Of a DNA stretch of 64,000 nucleotides, positions 42,954-52,039 are shown piece after piece. Position 1 is the first letter of the stretch. Each line of letters opens with the position of its first letter. Under the pieces are notes generated by a model that was not told the DNA's origin, made no database searches, and was given only the letters and a program-made list of their open reading frames with translations. Source of the stretch: Pukyongia salina (lineage in GTDB: Bacteria > Bacteroidota > Bacteroidia > Flavobacteriales > Flavobacteriaceae). Both the position numbers and the translations under genes were made by a program. Location of the stretch: positions 558,001 to 622,000 of the forward strand of contig NZ_CP027062.1 of NCBI RefSeq assembly GCF_002966125.1, read 5' to 3'.

Positions 42954-44624
42954 ATGATAAAGTCATATTGGAAAAGAGGCAAAAAGCAACGACGAATAGT
43001 TGTAATTGGTGGTATAATTTTAATCCTGCTATTGTTCTTCCTACGGGACGACTATCAGCCGGCTCTGTTGTTTGTGAGAAAATATATTTTTATAATTCTT
43101 ATCTGTGCGCTGTTCCTGGGCTTTACGATCACCAAATTTAGAAGTGCGCCAAGTGCGGGAAGGCGATTACTTATTATGCTGGGGATCATAGCCTTTTTTG
43201 CCACCCTTTGGTTTTTTGGGGCCAAGATGCAGTTGTACGCCTATATGCAAACCTACAATGTCTTTAAAAACCTTGATAAAGTGGAGATCCACGAACTACC
43301 GTTAACCCGAAATGAGCGTATTCAACCATACAATAATATTGTGACCATGGCCTACGAGTCTATTGGGGAGACCCAGGAAGTTTCCCCTCCGCAGTTAGTG
43401 CGCGTGGACAGTAGCAACCAGTGGACCATGGCGGTTCAGCCTTCCAAAGAATACACCTGGCAGCGCATTAGCGACAATACCGAGGAGATCTTTGTGGTGG
43501 AAAGCACATCTCCTTTTCCGAGATTCTCCGGTGAGAACCGGGTCCCTGTGATATTCTCAATTGGCGAATCGCTCGCATTTAGCAGAAATACCTACAATGC
43601 AGTAGTACAGCGATTCAATATTTTTCAATTATTTACCATGGAACCCAGCGAGGTTTTCTATATGAAAAACGACGAAGGGAAATGGGTACAGGTGGTGAGT
43701 TTAATTAAATGGAAAGGATTTTTCTTTCCGTATCCTTCTTACGGCGGTGTTATGATCATCGATCCCGGAGAACACGACACCATGGATTACCTGGAACGCA
43801 TCACCATAGGTAAAGGAACATACATCCCTCCGGATGAAATAAAAAATTATCCCTTCCTCACCAAACAAAACACCCTGGCCGAAAAAATATCAAGGCTCCA
43901 GGCTGAGTCACTGCAATTCTTAGGCGGATTTACCGATCCCCTTCCCTGGAATATGGAGACTGCGGTGAAGATCCCGGATCTAAAAGACGATGAGAATATG
44001 CAACCCTTTGTAACCGATTTCAACTTCGCTGGTATGGAAACCGATGCGTATAGCGGACTCTACCATTGGTTTGGACTTGAACCGGTTGGAGAAGAACGAA
44101 CCAGTCTCTCCTTCAGTGTTATGATACCTGCAGACGGAACCGATAAATTATACTACTATAACCACGCTGCTAAAAAAGAAGGATTGGCTGGGGTCTCTGC
44201 CATGCCTTTAAAAGTGATAGAATCACGTAAAGAATACGATTGGAACGTTAACAAGCCCGTCGAATTCCGGCCCTTTGTGAAAGAGATCGGTGGAAGAAAG
44301 CGAATGTTCGTTTTCTGTACGATTGCTGCCAAACGAGATGATAGTAAGAAATTTGATGGCTCTGCCACACCCGACCTAGCCTTGGTAGACACCGAATACC
44401 GCGACGTGGTCTGGATCGACGCCAAGCACCCTTCTCAATGGGAATCGGCTATTCTCGAACAATTAGGAGAAACCTGGAAGGCTTCCGAAAATCTTTCAGA
44501 CGAAGATATATGGCCCAACAGAATCGAGATAGACCTTGATGAATTTAAACAAATGGATAGCCTTTCGGCTGGGAGCATTTCAGAAGAATTGATCGAAGCT
44601 GTTATGGACAGTATCAATAATTAA
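42954..44624 (+). CDS. Membrane protein with large extracytoplasmic domain, last gene of the AAA+ operon
   Basis: A 556-residue protein with a basic N terminus (KRGKKQRR) and three hydrophobic helices within the first 95 residues (VVIGGIILILLLFFL, YIFIILICALFLGFTITKF, RLLIMLGIIAFFATLWFF). A soluble region of about 450 residues follows, probably periplasmic, rich in beta strands and aromatics (SLIKWKGFFFPYPSYGGVMI, YDWNVNKPVEFRPFVKEIGG). There is no catalytic motif that I can name and no Cys-rich or T9SS signal. It lies 80 bp after the small membrane protein gene, closes the operon, and ends convergently with a 4-bp overlap with the minus-strand operon. Confidence 0.8.
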   Translation: MIKSYWKRGKKQRRIVVIGGIILILLLFFLRDDYQPALLFVRKYIFIILICALFLGFTITKFRSAPSAGRRLLIMLGIIAFFATLWFFGAKMQLYAYMQTYNVFKNLDKVEIHELPLTRNERIQPYNNIVTMAYESIGETQEVSPPQLVRVDSSNQWTMAVQPSKEYTWQRISDNTEEIFVVESTSPFPRFSGENRVPVIFSIGESLAFSRNTYNAVVQRFNIFQLFTMEPSEVFYMKNDEGKWVQVVSLIKWKGFFFPYPSYGGVMIIDPGEHDTMDYLERITIGKGTYIPPDEIKNYPFLTKQNTLAEKISRLQAESLQFLGGFTDPLPWNMETAVKIPDLKDDENMQPFVTDFNFAGMETDAYSGLYHWFGLEPVGEERTSLSFSVMIPADGTDKLYYYNHAAKKEGLAGVSAMPLKVIESRKEYDWNVNKPVEFRPFVKEIGGRKRMFVFCTIAAKRDDSKKFDGSATPDLALVDTEYRDVVWIDAKHPSQWESAILEQLGETWKASENLSDEDIWPNRIEIDLDEFKQMDSLSAGSISEELIEAVMDSINN

Positions 44625-45025
44625 ACGTAAGGCATAAAATAAATCTTCAGAAAAATAAAACTGAGATAAGCCCAGAGCAATGTGAAAATAAGATGCATGG
44701 CAGTTTCGAACACTTTGCCACGCCATAATTTCGTGGAATACACAAAAAGTTGAATAAATAGTCGACACGTCCAGAAGATCCCGATTCCCAAACAAATCTT
44801 CCTGCCCAATGCTGTATGGACGAGTTCATAGGAGGAAGTAAAACACAGCAAACCCATTAGAAATACTGTAAGTGCGATGAAAAAGGTATGAACCCGCATC
44901 ATCTGACTATTCATGAGACTGAGCACTTTCAATTCTTCCTTCCACCTAAAATAACGTGGAAACGGAATATGAATAAGCGCCAGCAGCATGAGTAACGTCC
45001 CTATGATCTTAAGGTGTAGTTCCAT
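44621..45025 (-). CDS. Four-helix membrane protein, unknown function
   Basis: A 134-residue integral membrane protein with four predicted helices (about 5-22, 44-66, 76-97 and 108-130). Conserved-looking charged or aromatic turn residues sit in HIPFPRYFRWKEEL and YSTKLWRGKVFE. I do not recognise a named family; it is small-multipass and probably inner membrane. It is the last gene of the minus-strand run starting with the porin-like gene, starting 1 bp after the methyltransferase stop. Confidence 0.75.
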   Translation of the reverse strand: MELHLKIIGTLLMLLALIHIPFPRYFRWKEELKVLSLMNSQMMRVHTFFIALTVFLMGLLCFTSSYELVHTALGRKICLGIGIFWTCRLFIQLFVYSTKLWRGKVFETAMHLIFTLLWAYLSFIFLKIYFMPYV

Positions 45026-45026
45026 T

Positions 45027-45767
45027 TCATTTTAAAATAAAGGTTGAAATAAAAGGTGTGGTTTTGATCACTTTCTCAATCTTAAATCCGGCCTCTCTAA
45101 AGACTAACATCCAGTTATTCTTGCTAAAAAAATGAAAAGCACCAATAGTGTAAGCTAAAAAATTTGCGCCATCTCTAAGGTGTTCCACCACCACCACTCG
45201 TCCCATGGGCTTAGTCACCCTTCGCACTTCCCTAAAAAATTCCAGTCGCTCCTGCTCCTTCCTTATCTCATGCGCACTTAAAATTAAAAAAACGAAATCG
45301 GCTACATGATCATCTAAAGGAATTTTAGATGTTGAGATGATCCTGGTACCAGGATATGGAGGATATGCCCTACGCGCTCTTCTAATGGATGGTTCGGTAT
45401 GCCTGGTTTCATTGTAGAAATCGAATACTTCCATGCGTGCCTGGGGGTATTTTTGCCTTATGGTCTCACTGGTCTCATCGAACCCGGCATTGATATTCAC
45501 TAAAGTGTCCCCGGGTTTTATTACAAGTGTATCAAGCCAGGAGAGTAGGTAGAGATCAGAACGATCGTAAACCCAATGTGAGATTAAAAGAGATATGGCT
45601 ACGGGTAACGAGATTAGAACACAAATCCATGCAGCCAAAGATCCTCCCCAAAGTAATCGTAGAGTGACGAAGAGCAGGATGACTACGAGAAAATAAAAAA
45701 TATAAAAATGCCGGTTGAACCGGATGATATTCCAAACGCCCTGGTATGGTTTCCTTATCCCTGCCAT
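45027..45767 (-). CDS. Membrane-anchored SAM-dependent methyltransferase
   Basis: A 246-residue protein with two N-terminal hydrophobic helices (about residues 18-38 and 41-62) and a C-terminal class I methyltransferase domain. The motif I region is degenerate (PGDTLVNINAGFDETSETIR), followed by a DFYNETRHTE acidic loop, a VADFVFLILSAHEIRKEQER motif and FFREVRRVTKPMGRVVVVEH, typical of Methyltransf_11/25 proteins. It could modify a lipid or quinone-like substrate at the membrane. The start overlaps the upstream DUF2071 gene by 13 bp. Confidence 0.82.
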   Translation of the reverse strand: MAGIRKPYQGVWNIIRFNRHFYIFYFLVVILLFVTLRLLWGGSLAAWICVLISLPVAISLLISHWVYDRSDLYLLSWLDTLVIKPGDTLVNINAGFDETSETIRQKYPQARMEVFDFYNETRHTEPSIRRARRAYPPYPGTRIISTSKIPLDDHVADFVFLILSAHEIRKEQERLEFFREVRRVTKPMGRVVVVEHLRDGANFLAYTIGAFHFFSKNNWMLVFREAGFKIEKVIKTTPFISTFILK

Positions 45768-46501
45768 TGTTCTTTGATCCCTTTTTTCCAGTAATATGGT
45801 ACATCTACGATTTGAAAGGCATTAGCAAGAACCACATCCTTTAATTTAAGGTCTTCGATAAATTTAAACCGATACTCCTGTACTTCCAAAGGTTGTGGCT
45901 TCCAGTTTTTTCGTACTCCTTCGATGATGAGTATTTCTTTTTTTTCTGAATTGTATGTAAATGTGAAAGGCAACGGACCCGCATATCTACGGGCTTCTTT
46001 CCAACTGGAAAATGGCGAGCCTACGGGTAAGGATGCCTCCTCATTTGAACCTTGGAATACTGCTTCAAAATTAGATGCTTCGGAAGAAACCTTACTAAGC
46101 TTACCTTCCTCCTGAAAACGAATATCTGTAGTCTCATATTTATAATGAGTAAAGATATTTCCGAAGAGTTCCATTTTCTTCTTATTTGTTTCAGATTTCA
46201 AGATATACAAACCACGCAGTCTTCTTCCTTTTAAATTTTTATATCGAACAAAAATGCGATAGCCTACCAGCATAAAATCATTGCCTAACAACTTCGAGGT
46301 TCCTTTCGGCCTGAGATCTCTTGTGTCTACCATAGCCACAGCAATGAAACCATAAGTGTCTTTAAAAGTATCCAGGCTAAGACATTCGGGAAGGAATCGC
46401 TCAAGTTCGGCTTTAGGGGCTGCAAATGTAAAGACCACCGACCTGTTAAAATAAGCTTCAACGGCAAAAGGATGGTCTTTTAATGAAGAAAATGCAGCCA
46501 T
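45755..46501 (-). CDS. DUF2071 family protein
   Basis: A 248-residue protein of the DUF2071 (YqjF-like, acetoacetate-decarboxylase-fold) type. Supporting segments are the N-terminal AAPKAELERFLPECLSLDTF, then GFIAVAMVDTRDLRPKG, the RIFVRYKNLKGRRLRGLYIL segment and the C-terminal QEYRFKFIEDLKLKDVVLAN. No membrane segment. The function is not established in the family. The adjacent DoxX-like gene stops immediately before this start, a pairing seen for DUF2071 in other bacteria. Confidence 0.78.
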   Translation of the reverse strand: MAAFSSLKDHPFAVEAYFNRSVVFTFAAPKAELERFLPECLSLDTFKDTYGFIAVAMVDTRDLRPKGTSKLLGNDFMLVGYRIFVRYKNLKGRRLRGLYILKSETNKKKMELFGNIFTHYKYETTDIRFQEEGKLSKVSSEASNFEAVFQGSNEEASLPVGSPFSSWKEARRYAGPLPFTFTYNSEKKEILIIEGVRKNWKPQPLEVQEYRFKFIEDLKLKDVVLANAFQIVDVPYYWKKGIKEQWQG

Positions 46502-46882
46502 TTAGGTTATACGTTTAGCGATGATGAATTCATTTATAAAAATGAGAAGTACAAAAATGATAGCAAAGAGCAGATTCATACTTCCCCATAAGAGTAATTC
46601 GGGAACAATGAGGGTCTCAAGGATATTCATAAGTAAAACAACCACGATCTGCGTAGCAGCATTAAGTTTTGCCTTATAACCACTTAAAACCCAAAAGCCC
46701 ATGATCACTTCGGCAAAACCGATGGCAATGGTAAACTGTTGTGCATAATCGAAACCAAGTATCTTTGCTACTATAAATTCGTGACGCGGCACCAGGCCCA
46801 GAATCTTACAGTAAAAACCATTTACAAACCAAACAAGGGCAAAGCTTATACGAAGAAACAGATATATTAGCTTTACACCCAC
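46502..46882 (-). CDS. DoxX-like membrane protein
   Basis: A 126-residue inner-membrane protein with four helices. Family-like segments are RISFALVWFVNGFYCKILG at the N terminus, then PRHEFIVAKILG, and GFAEVIMGFWVLSGYKAKLN in the middle. This is the DoxX-like layout, in which the second helix is followed by an acidic GFAE turn. It is predicted to start with GTG at 46882, 9 bp after the porin-like gene stop. The function is unknown; DoxX relatives are linked to redox or quinone-coupled processes, but no catalytic residues can be called. Confidence 0.8.
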   Translation of the reverse strand: MGVKLIYLFLRISFALVWFVNGFYCKILGLVPRHEFIVAKILGFDYAQQFTIAIGFAEVIMGFWVLSGYKAKLNAATQIVVVLLMNILETLIVPELLLWGSMNLLFAIIFVLLIFINEFIIAKRIT

Positions 46883-46891
46883 AAACTGCTA

Positions 46892-48790
46892 TTAGAGGAA
46901 AAAGTTCCACACCAGACCGAAGCGGATCACCGCATCCCGATAAGGATATCCGGGTGCCGAAAAGTGACTGTTGGTTGAGTTAAACAACTGGTTTACGTGT
47001 TCGTATTTAAAATAAATACGTGTTTGCTTGATCTTTGCATTAAAAAAGAGGTCCACCATAGGAAATCCACCTATTTTCTCATCGTTCTGAACATAAAATT
47101 CGGCCAGAACAGGATCGTAGCCGTTCATATTGTATTCGGTAAAATATCTGAAGGTGATCCCGGTTTGAAGAAACAAGGCTTTCTTAAACCATTCGTCTTC
47201 ATAATAGAGTGTATGTCGTGTCACTATTTCGGGAACATTAAAGACCTCTTCACCCGAAACTGCCTGTTGGAACAATACTGTGTTCATTAAGGCGAATCGC
47301 CCATATCTAAATTCACGCTCTGCCTTGATCTTTAGATAATCCACCCGCTCACCAAACTGCTGGGGAGTTGGAGTGCTGTCATTCGCTTTTATAGTAAAAT
47401 AGGTATAATCGTCAATTCCGGTATAGCTCACAGTGGCGTCTAAAAGTTTCTCCGACTGCAACTCGAATTTCAACTCCTGGGTCTTTACATTGTCGAGATC
47501 GTTTTGCCAATTGTAGTTTACATAATCACTCTGATACAATAGAAAGTTGAAATTAGGCGCTACCGAATGTATAGTGGCCGAAGCCCTTACCTTGTTTTCC
47601 TCATTGAATGCGAATTGCGCTGCAGCCGTGAGGTAATTTCCATCAAAATCACCCGAGATATTGATCTTTCCTCTTCCCGAAAGTTCGAAACCGCGATATT
47701 GTTTTTTATAACTAGCGCCAAATTGCACAAGATTACCTTTAAGGCGGTTGGTGATTCTACCATCTACCAGATCCAGAACCGTGTCATAGCCGTAGTTATA
47801 ATCTGTGTAGCCTATAGAAGCACTTAATTCTCCCAGTATGGAGTTCTCCAGACGTGCATATCCCTGAACATTAAAATCTTCCAGTTTTGTAGTTTTTATT
47901 AGGTCTGTATCCTCATAGGAAGCTCCATATCCTGAATAGGGACTGTTCTGGCGATATTCGTAGAACTTATCTTCATAACTTATCACATTCCCGATATTCA
48001 GGATACTATAAGAAGTAGAATCTTTTCGCCTGATAAGCTCGTATTCATGATCGGCATAAAAACGGAGTCCTTCCAGTTTGTTTTCGGCATTCTCAAAATT
48101 AACATCGAGACGTGCCCGGTCGTCAAATTCGGGGTCGTCTGCCTTGAATAAAGCGAGCGAACTTTCGTTCAGGCCACCATTTTCTTCGTTCAATACGTCC
48201 TGAGCCGCTATATGTGCCCTGATCTTATAGCGTGAATTCTTGGTGTTGTAGTTAGTTGTAAACCTGAAATTTCCCGTGCTTGTAAGCATTTGCTGATAAT
48301 TCCCCAGAGATCGTATCCCTTTATAAGCAATCGAAAAATTAAACTGTTCGCTGGTATTAACTGCGAGTAATGCATCCAGTTGCTGACCCTGTTCGAAAGC
48401 GGTACGGAAATACAATTCTGTGAAGGGCGTGGGCACCCGAAAATACTGCATGTCCTCAATCTCGAAGTAGTTAAAATGATGCGACTGCGCCACAAACAAC
48501 GGCTTTAGATTGCTTTTATCGAATGTATAGGCCAGCGAATTGTAGGTTTGACCTACATTGGCAAAAGGCATCAATTCGAAATCATCCTTGCGGAGATAGT
48601 TAAACTTATAGTCCTTCGCTATGGTGAGTGAAGTATCTACTACGGTAGTATCACGATCTGCCGAAATGATCTTGTACAGGTCGATCGGGGGTTTACTTTT
48701 GGGAGTGTTGTCCGGTCCGCTTGGAAAACTTTGAGAGAACACTACTGTCTTACAGCAGAAAAAGAGAAAGATCAATAGCGTTTTGTTCAT
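46892..48790 (-). CDS. Putative outer-membrane porin
   Basis: A 632-residue protein with a signal peptide (residues 1-19, ending VVFSQ) and long alternating beta-strand patterns from about residue 90 to the C terminus, which ends VIRFGLVWNFFL, a typical outer-membrane barrel terminal strand. The N-terminal portion FASGP/DLYKIISADRDTTVVDTS-like is acidic. It matches the Bacteroidota 'putative porin' family in size and in the FNYLRKDDFELMPFANVGQT segment. The substrate is unknown. It heads the minus-strand operon and diverges from rnhB. Confidence 0.82.
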   Translation of the reverse strand: MNKTLLIFLFFCCKTVVFSQSFPSGPDNTPKSKPPIDLYKIISADRDTTVVDTSLTIAKDYKFNYLRKDDFELMPFANVGQTYNSLAYTFDKSNLKPLFVAQSHHFNYFEIEDMQYFRVPTPFTELYFRTAFEQGQQLDALLAVNTSEQFNFSIAYKGIRSLGNYQQMLTSTGNFRFTTNYNTKNSRYKIRAHIAAQDVLNEENGGLNESSLALFKADDPEFDDRARLDVNFENAENKLEGLRFYADHEYELIRRKDSTSYSILNIGNVISYEDKFYEYRQNSPYSGYGASYEDTDLIKTTKLEDFNVQGYARLENSILGELSASIGYTDYNYGYDTVLDLVDGRITNRLKGNLVQFGASYKKQYRGFELSGRGKINISGDFDGNYLTAAAQFAFNEENKVRASATIHSVAPNFNFLLYQSDYVNYNWQNDLDNVKTQELKFELQSEKLLDATVSYTGIDDYTYFTIKANDSTPTPQQFGERVDYLKIKAEREFRYGRFALMNTVLFQQAVSGEEVFNVPEIVTRHTLYYEDEWFKKALFLQTGITFRYFTEYNMNGYDPVLAEFYVQNDEKIGGFPMVDLFFNAKIKQTRIYFKYEHVNQLFNSTNSHFSAPGYPYRDAVIRFGLVWNFFL

Positions 48791-48809
48791 GAATACCTAT
48801 CTTATCACA

Positions 48810-48817
48810 CAAAGGTA
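48810..48817 (-). promoter_or_regulatory. Putative -7 element upstream of the porin operon
   Basis: Minus strand TACCTTTG (48817-48810) matches TAnnTTTG. No TTTG is found at the expected -33 distance. It is 20 bp before the porin ATG. Confidence 0.3.
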
Positions 48818-48851
48818 AATTTTTAAACGAAAATAGTTACTTTTAATTTCA

Positions 48852-49451
48852 GTGTTAAAGCTCAAAATACACACACAATTACTGGAATGCGGTACAGATG
48901 AAGCAGGTCGAGGTTGCCTGGCCGGACCTGTTACCGCAGCGGCAGTAATTTTACCCGACGATTTTGCGCATCCCGATCTTACAGACTCCAAGCAACTTTC
49001 AGAAAAAAAAAGAGAAGAACTTCGCCCGATCATTGAAGAACAGGCATTAGCATTTGCTGTGTCCCATGTGATGATGGAAGAGATCGACCAGGTAAACATC
49101 CTTAATGCGTCCATACTGGCCATGCATCGTTCAATCGAAAAGTTACAGTTAGCTCCCCAGTTTATAGCTATCGACGGAAACCGCTTTAAGCCGTTTCATA
49201 AAATTCCTTATGAGTGTGTGGTGAAAGGCGACAGTAAATACTTGCACATTGCAGCAGCGTCCATCCTGGCCAAGACATATAGAGATGAATACCTGGCCCA
49301 ATTACATGAGGAATTCCCCGTCTACAACTGGAAAAAGAATAAGGGCTATCCCACCGCCGAACATCGTGAAGCCATTAAAAAATATGGCCCTACCCCTTAT
49401 CATAGAAGGAGTTTCAGACTATTACCTGAACAACTGAGATTAAACTTTTAG
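48852..49451 (+). CDS. rnhB: Ribonuclease HII
   Basis: A 199-residue nuclease removing ribonucleotides and RNA from RNA-DNA hybrids. Catalytic acidic residues are in [15 protein letters not shown] (Asp16, Glu17). [33 protein letters not shown] and [20 protein letters not shown] are the standard RNase HII motifs. The GTG start at 48852 gives [20 protein letters not shown], appropriate for the family. It diverges from the porin operon with about 60 bp between. Confidence 0.95.
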   Translation: MLKLKIHTQLLECGTDEAGRGCLAGPVTAAAVILPDDFAHPDLTDSKQLSEKKREELRPIIEEQALAFAVSHVMMEEIDQVNILNASILAMHRSIEKLQLAPQFIAIDGNRFKPFHKIPYECVVKGDSKYLHIAAASILAKTYRDEYLAQLHEEFPVYNWKKNKGYPTAEHREAIKKYGPTPYHRRSFRLLPEQLRLNF

Positions 49452-49524
49452 ATTGTTGAAAAGAAGTCGATAAAGATTTCAAAGCATCTCTGTTACAACT
49501 CCCTTTCATAACTATTTTTGTGTT

Positions 49525-51957
49525 GTGAAGAGGATTCAGTATTTATTATTAGGGATCATGGCGTTCAGCTTGTTCTTGGCCTGTGACCCGGAACAGGATA
49601 CCCGGGCCGAACTTGAGGATTTCGTTCCCGATAATGCCTCGACAGTGCTATCTATAACTAATTATGAGATCCTTCGGAAAGACCTGCAACAAAATGCGGC
49701 CTTCAAAAGTTTAAAAAACAGCGAACTTTACAGACTACTATCGGGAGAACATGCTGCCTTAAAATTACTAAAACCTCGTTCTAGATCTTTACTAAGCATT
49801 CATCGCAACGACAATTCATTACCCGAATTTGCCTTTATTACGCGGCTGGATTCGGCAGTTTTTAAACTAGACTCGCTTCCCAATATAATTTCAGAAAAAC
49901 TTAGCTACGGGAATACGACTCTGGATAGGATAAGCATCGAGGATCAAACAGTGTACAAGGCTATAAAAGACAGTGTTCTCCTGCTTTTTTCATCTCAGAA
50001 AATGTTGGAAGAGGTCTTATCCGGAAAGAATGCAGGTTATGACGGGGAGATTCCCATCGCAGGAGAAGCCGAACTGATCATCTCTAGAAATGCTCCAATG
50101 CTAAGCCTTCAGGATTCGGTAAATGTGCCCTTATCGAGCCATCAAATATTGAATGTAACAATAGCATCGGGGGGGATAACCGCATCCGGTGTAACCCTCA
50201 ACCGGGATACCATCCCGCGGTTAATCGATATTTTTAAGGGACAAATTCCGCAGCAAAACACCATAGCTTCTGTGCATCCTGTGGATGCAGAATCTTCTGT
50301 AACTTTTACATTCAACCATCCCGATATCTTTTTAAATCGGCTTCGCGTTCATAGAAAAGACAGCGTATCATCCCGCGCGGTCGCAATGTTTGAAACCATC
50401 ACCGAAATAAGCGACATAAAGTTTGAGGATGGCAATGCTATCGTGATGAGCAGTATCGATGCATCTTTAACCAATGAAGCTCTGGCTCCTATGCTGTCTG
50501 AAAACACCGTTTTCAGAGATGTTGAGATCTACGATTTTTCGAACTCGGATGTATTTATAGAAAACTTCAGGCCGCTTATTAGTAAAACATCGCCAAAATA
50601 TGCCTTCCAAATAGAGCATTATTTTATTTTTTCTGAAAGCATGACAACCGCCGAAAAATTTATCGTTGCCTATAAGAGTAACAACGTGCTTGCCAATACC
50701 CCCAATTACCAAAAATCTGTTCGGGAACTTGCCAGTGCATCCTCTGTACTTCTAATGCATTTCAATAAAAATGTATACAAAGGTATTTCGAATGTGTTGG
50801 TAGAGACCCCCGATTATACTGCAGATGGGCCGGCCAGCTATCAATTGTCTGCTTTGCAATACAGTTACGACCGTAACTTTGCACATGTTAATTATGTTTG
50901 CCTCGAGGCCGGTAAAACCAGACAGATCACTGGCAGCGTAGCACAAGTATTTAGCACCAAACTAGAAGCAGATCTCCTGGGAGAAGCACAGTTTTTTACT
51001 AATCACCGCACCGGAGGAAAGGATATTGTAGTGCAGGACATGGGCAATAAGCTACACCTTATTTCCTCGAACGGGAAAATATTGTGGAGTAAGGATCTTA
51101 GAGAACCCGTTCTGGGAAAGATCCACGAAGTAGATATCCTTAGAAACGGAAAGAAACAACTTGCCTTCACTACTAAAAGCAAATTATACGTATTGGACCG
51201 AAATGGAAACAACGTGTCTCCTTTCCCGGTGAATTTTAAGGATGAGATCACTCAACCCTTGTCTGTTTTTGATTACGACAATAACAGGAAATACCGGTTT
51301 GCAATAGTTCAGGGCAGGGAACTTCTTCTTTACGACAGCAAGGGCAAGAATGTAAAGGGATTTAATTTCGAGGGTGCTACCTCCGATATAGTATTGCCGG
51401 CTCAGCATATACGGATGAGCAATAAGGATTATATCCTGGTGGCCGAAGAGAATGGTAAACTGAATATCCTTAGCCGCGTTGGTAAATCCCGTATAACGGT
51501 GAACAAACGATTTAAGTTCTCCAACACCCCTATAGTCGAAGAAGGCTCTAAATTTGTTGTAATTACTTCAGAAAAAACCAAAGAATCCATTGCACAAAAC
51601 GGTAGCGTTAGTTCACAAAAGCTCAATGTATCTACTAACTATTCGTTCCTCATCGACTATAAGACTAAGGTTACTCTAGATGATAACCTACTGCGTATTA
51701 ATGGAAAATTGGTGGAACTGCCCTTCGGTATTTACACGCAACCGAGGATATACAGGGCAAAGGGTGATAATTATATAACTGTTACCGAAACTCAGGAAAA
51801 TAAGGTTTTTGTTTACCATGCATCTGGTGAATTAATGACGGGCTTTCCAGTTTACGGAACTTCTGTTGCCGAAATTTCCAGCCCGGACCGATCTAGAACG
51901 ATTCACCTTCTAGTACGCGGCGAAACAAATGAAGTGATATTATACGAGCTTCAGTAG
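49525..51957 (+). CDS. Large lipoprotein with C-terminal beta-propeller
   Basis: An 810-residue protein starting with GTG, with signal/lipobox SLFLAC (Cys20) then DPEQDTRAEL. Residues 30-450 are a compact domain of unknown type containing PDNASTVLSITNYEILRKDL. Residues about 480-810 show repeated strands with DNGN/HLISSNGKILWSKD, LYVLDRNGNNVSPFPVNF and LYDSKGKNVKGFNFEG, a PQQ/WD-like beta-propeller pattern. It is probably an outer-membrane lipoprotein. It resembles proteins annotated as DUF3352-like only weakly, so I leave it unnamed. It is 73 bp downstream of rnhB on the same strand. Confidence 0.75.
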   Translation: MKRIQYLLLGIMAFSLFLACDPEQDTRAELEDFVPDNASTVLSITNYEILRKDLQQNAAFKSLKNSELYRLLSGEHAALKLLKPRSRSLLSIHRNDNSLPEFAFITRLDSAVFKLDSLPNIISEKLSYGNTTLDRISIEDQTVYKAIKDSVLLLFSSQKMLEEVLSGKNAGYDGEIPIAGEAELIISRNAPMLSLQDSVNVPLSSHQILNVTIASGGITASGVTLNRDTIPRLIDIFKGQIPQQNTIASVHPVDAESSVTFTFNHPDIFLNRLRVHRKDSVSSRAVAMFETITEISDIKFEDGNAIVMSSIDASLTNEALAPMLSENTVFRDVEIYDFSNSDVFIENFRPLISKTSPKYAFQIEHYFIFSESMTTAEKFIVAYKSNNVLANTPNYQKSVRELASASSVLLMHFNKNVYKGISNVLVETPDYTADGPASYQLSALQYSYDRNFAHVNYVCLEAGKTRQITGSVAQVFSTKLEADLLGEAQFFTNHRTGGKDIVVQDMGNKLHLISSNGKILWSKDLREPVLGKIHEVDILRNGKKQLAFTTKSKLYVLDRNGNNVSPFPVNFKDEITQPLSVFDYDNNRKYRFAIVQGRELLLYDSKGKNVKGFNFEGATSDIVLPAQHIRMSNKDYILVAEENGKLNILSRVGKSRITVNKRFKFSNTPIVEEGSKFVVITSEKTKESIAQNGSVSSQKLNVSTNYSFLIDYKTKVTLDDNLLRINGKLVELPFGIYTQPRIYRAKGDNYITVTETQENKVFVYHASGELMTGFPVYGTSVAEISSPDRSRTIHLLVRGETNEVILYELQ

Positions 51958-51991
51958 GACCAACATGCGGTCGCATCACGACTGTCTTATC

Positions 51992-52020
51992 TTGATGTTT
52001 AATTTAATTCCTTATCTTTA
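51992..52020 (+). promoter_or_regulatory. Putative promoter of the hybrid histidine kinase
   Basis: TTG at 51992-51994, an 18-bp spacer and TATCTTTA at 52013-52020, 20 bp before the ATG at 52040. One mismatch to TAnnTTTG. Confidence 0.45.
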
Positions 52021-52039
52021 AGTAACAAGTAGCCTCCTC

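Noticed and set aside
36632-44624. Known TelA/PspA/Ter tellurite-stress module
   Set aside because: Only the coiled-coil protein is vaguely like TelA; no TerD, TerC, PspA or DUF350-type gene is present, so I keep the operon as unassigned.
49513-49520. TATTTTTG as the -7 box of the propeller lipoprotein gene
   Set aside because: It is a perfect match, but it lies only 4 bp before the GTG start and has no TTTG at the right distance; transcription from it would begin inside the signal peptide.
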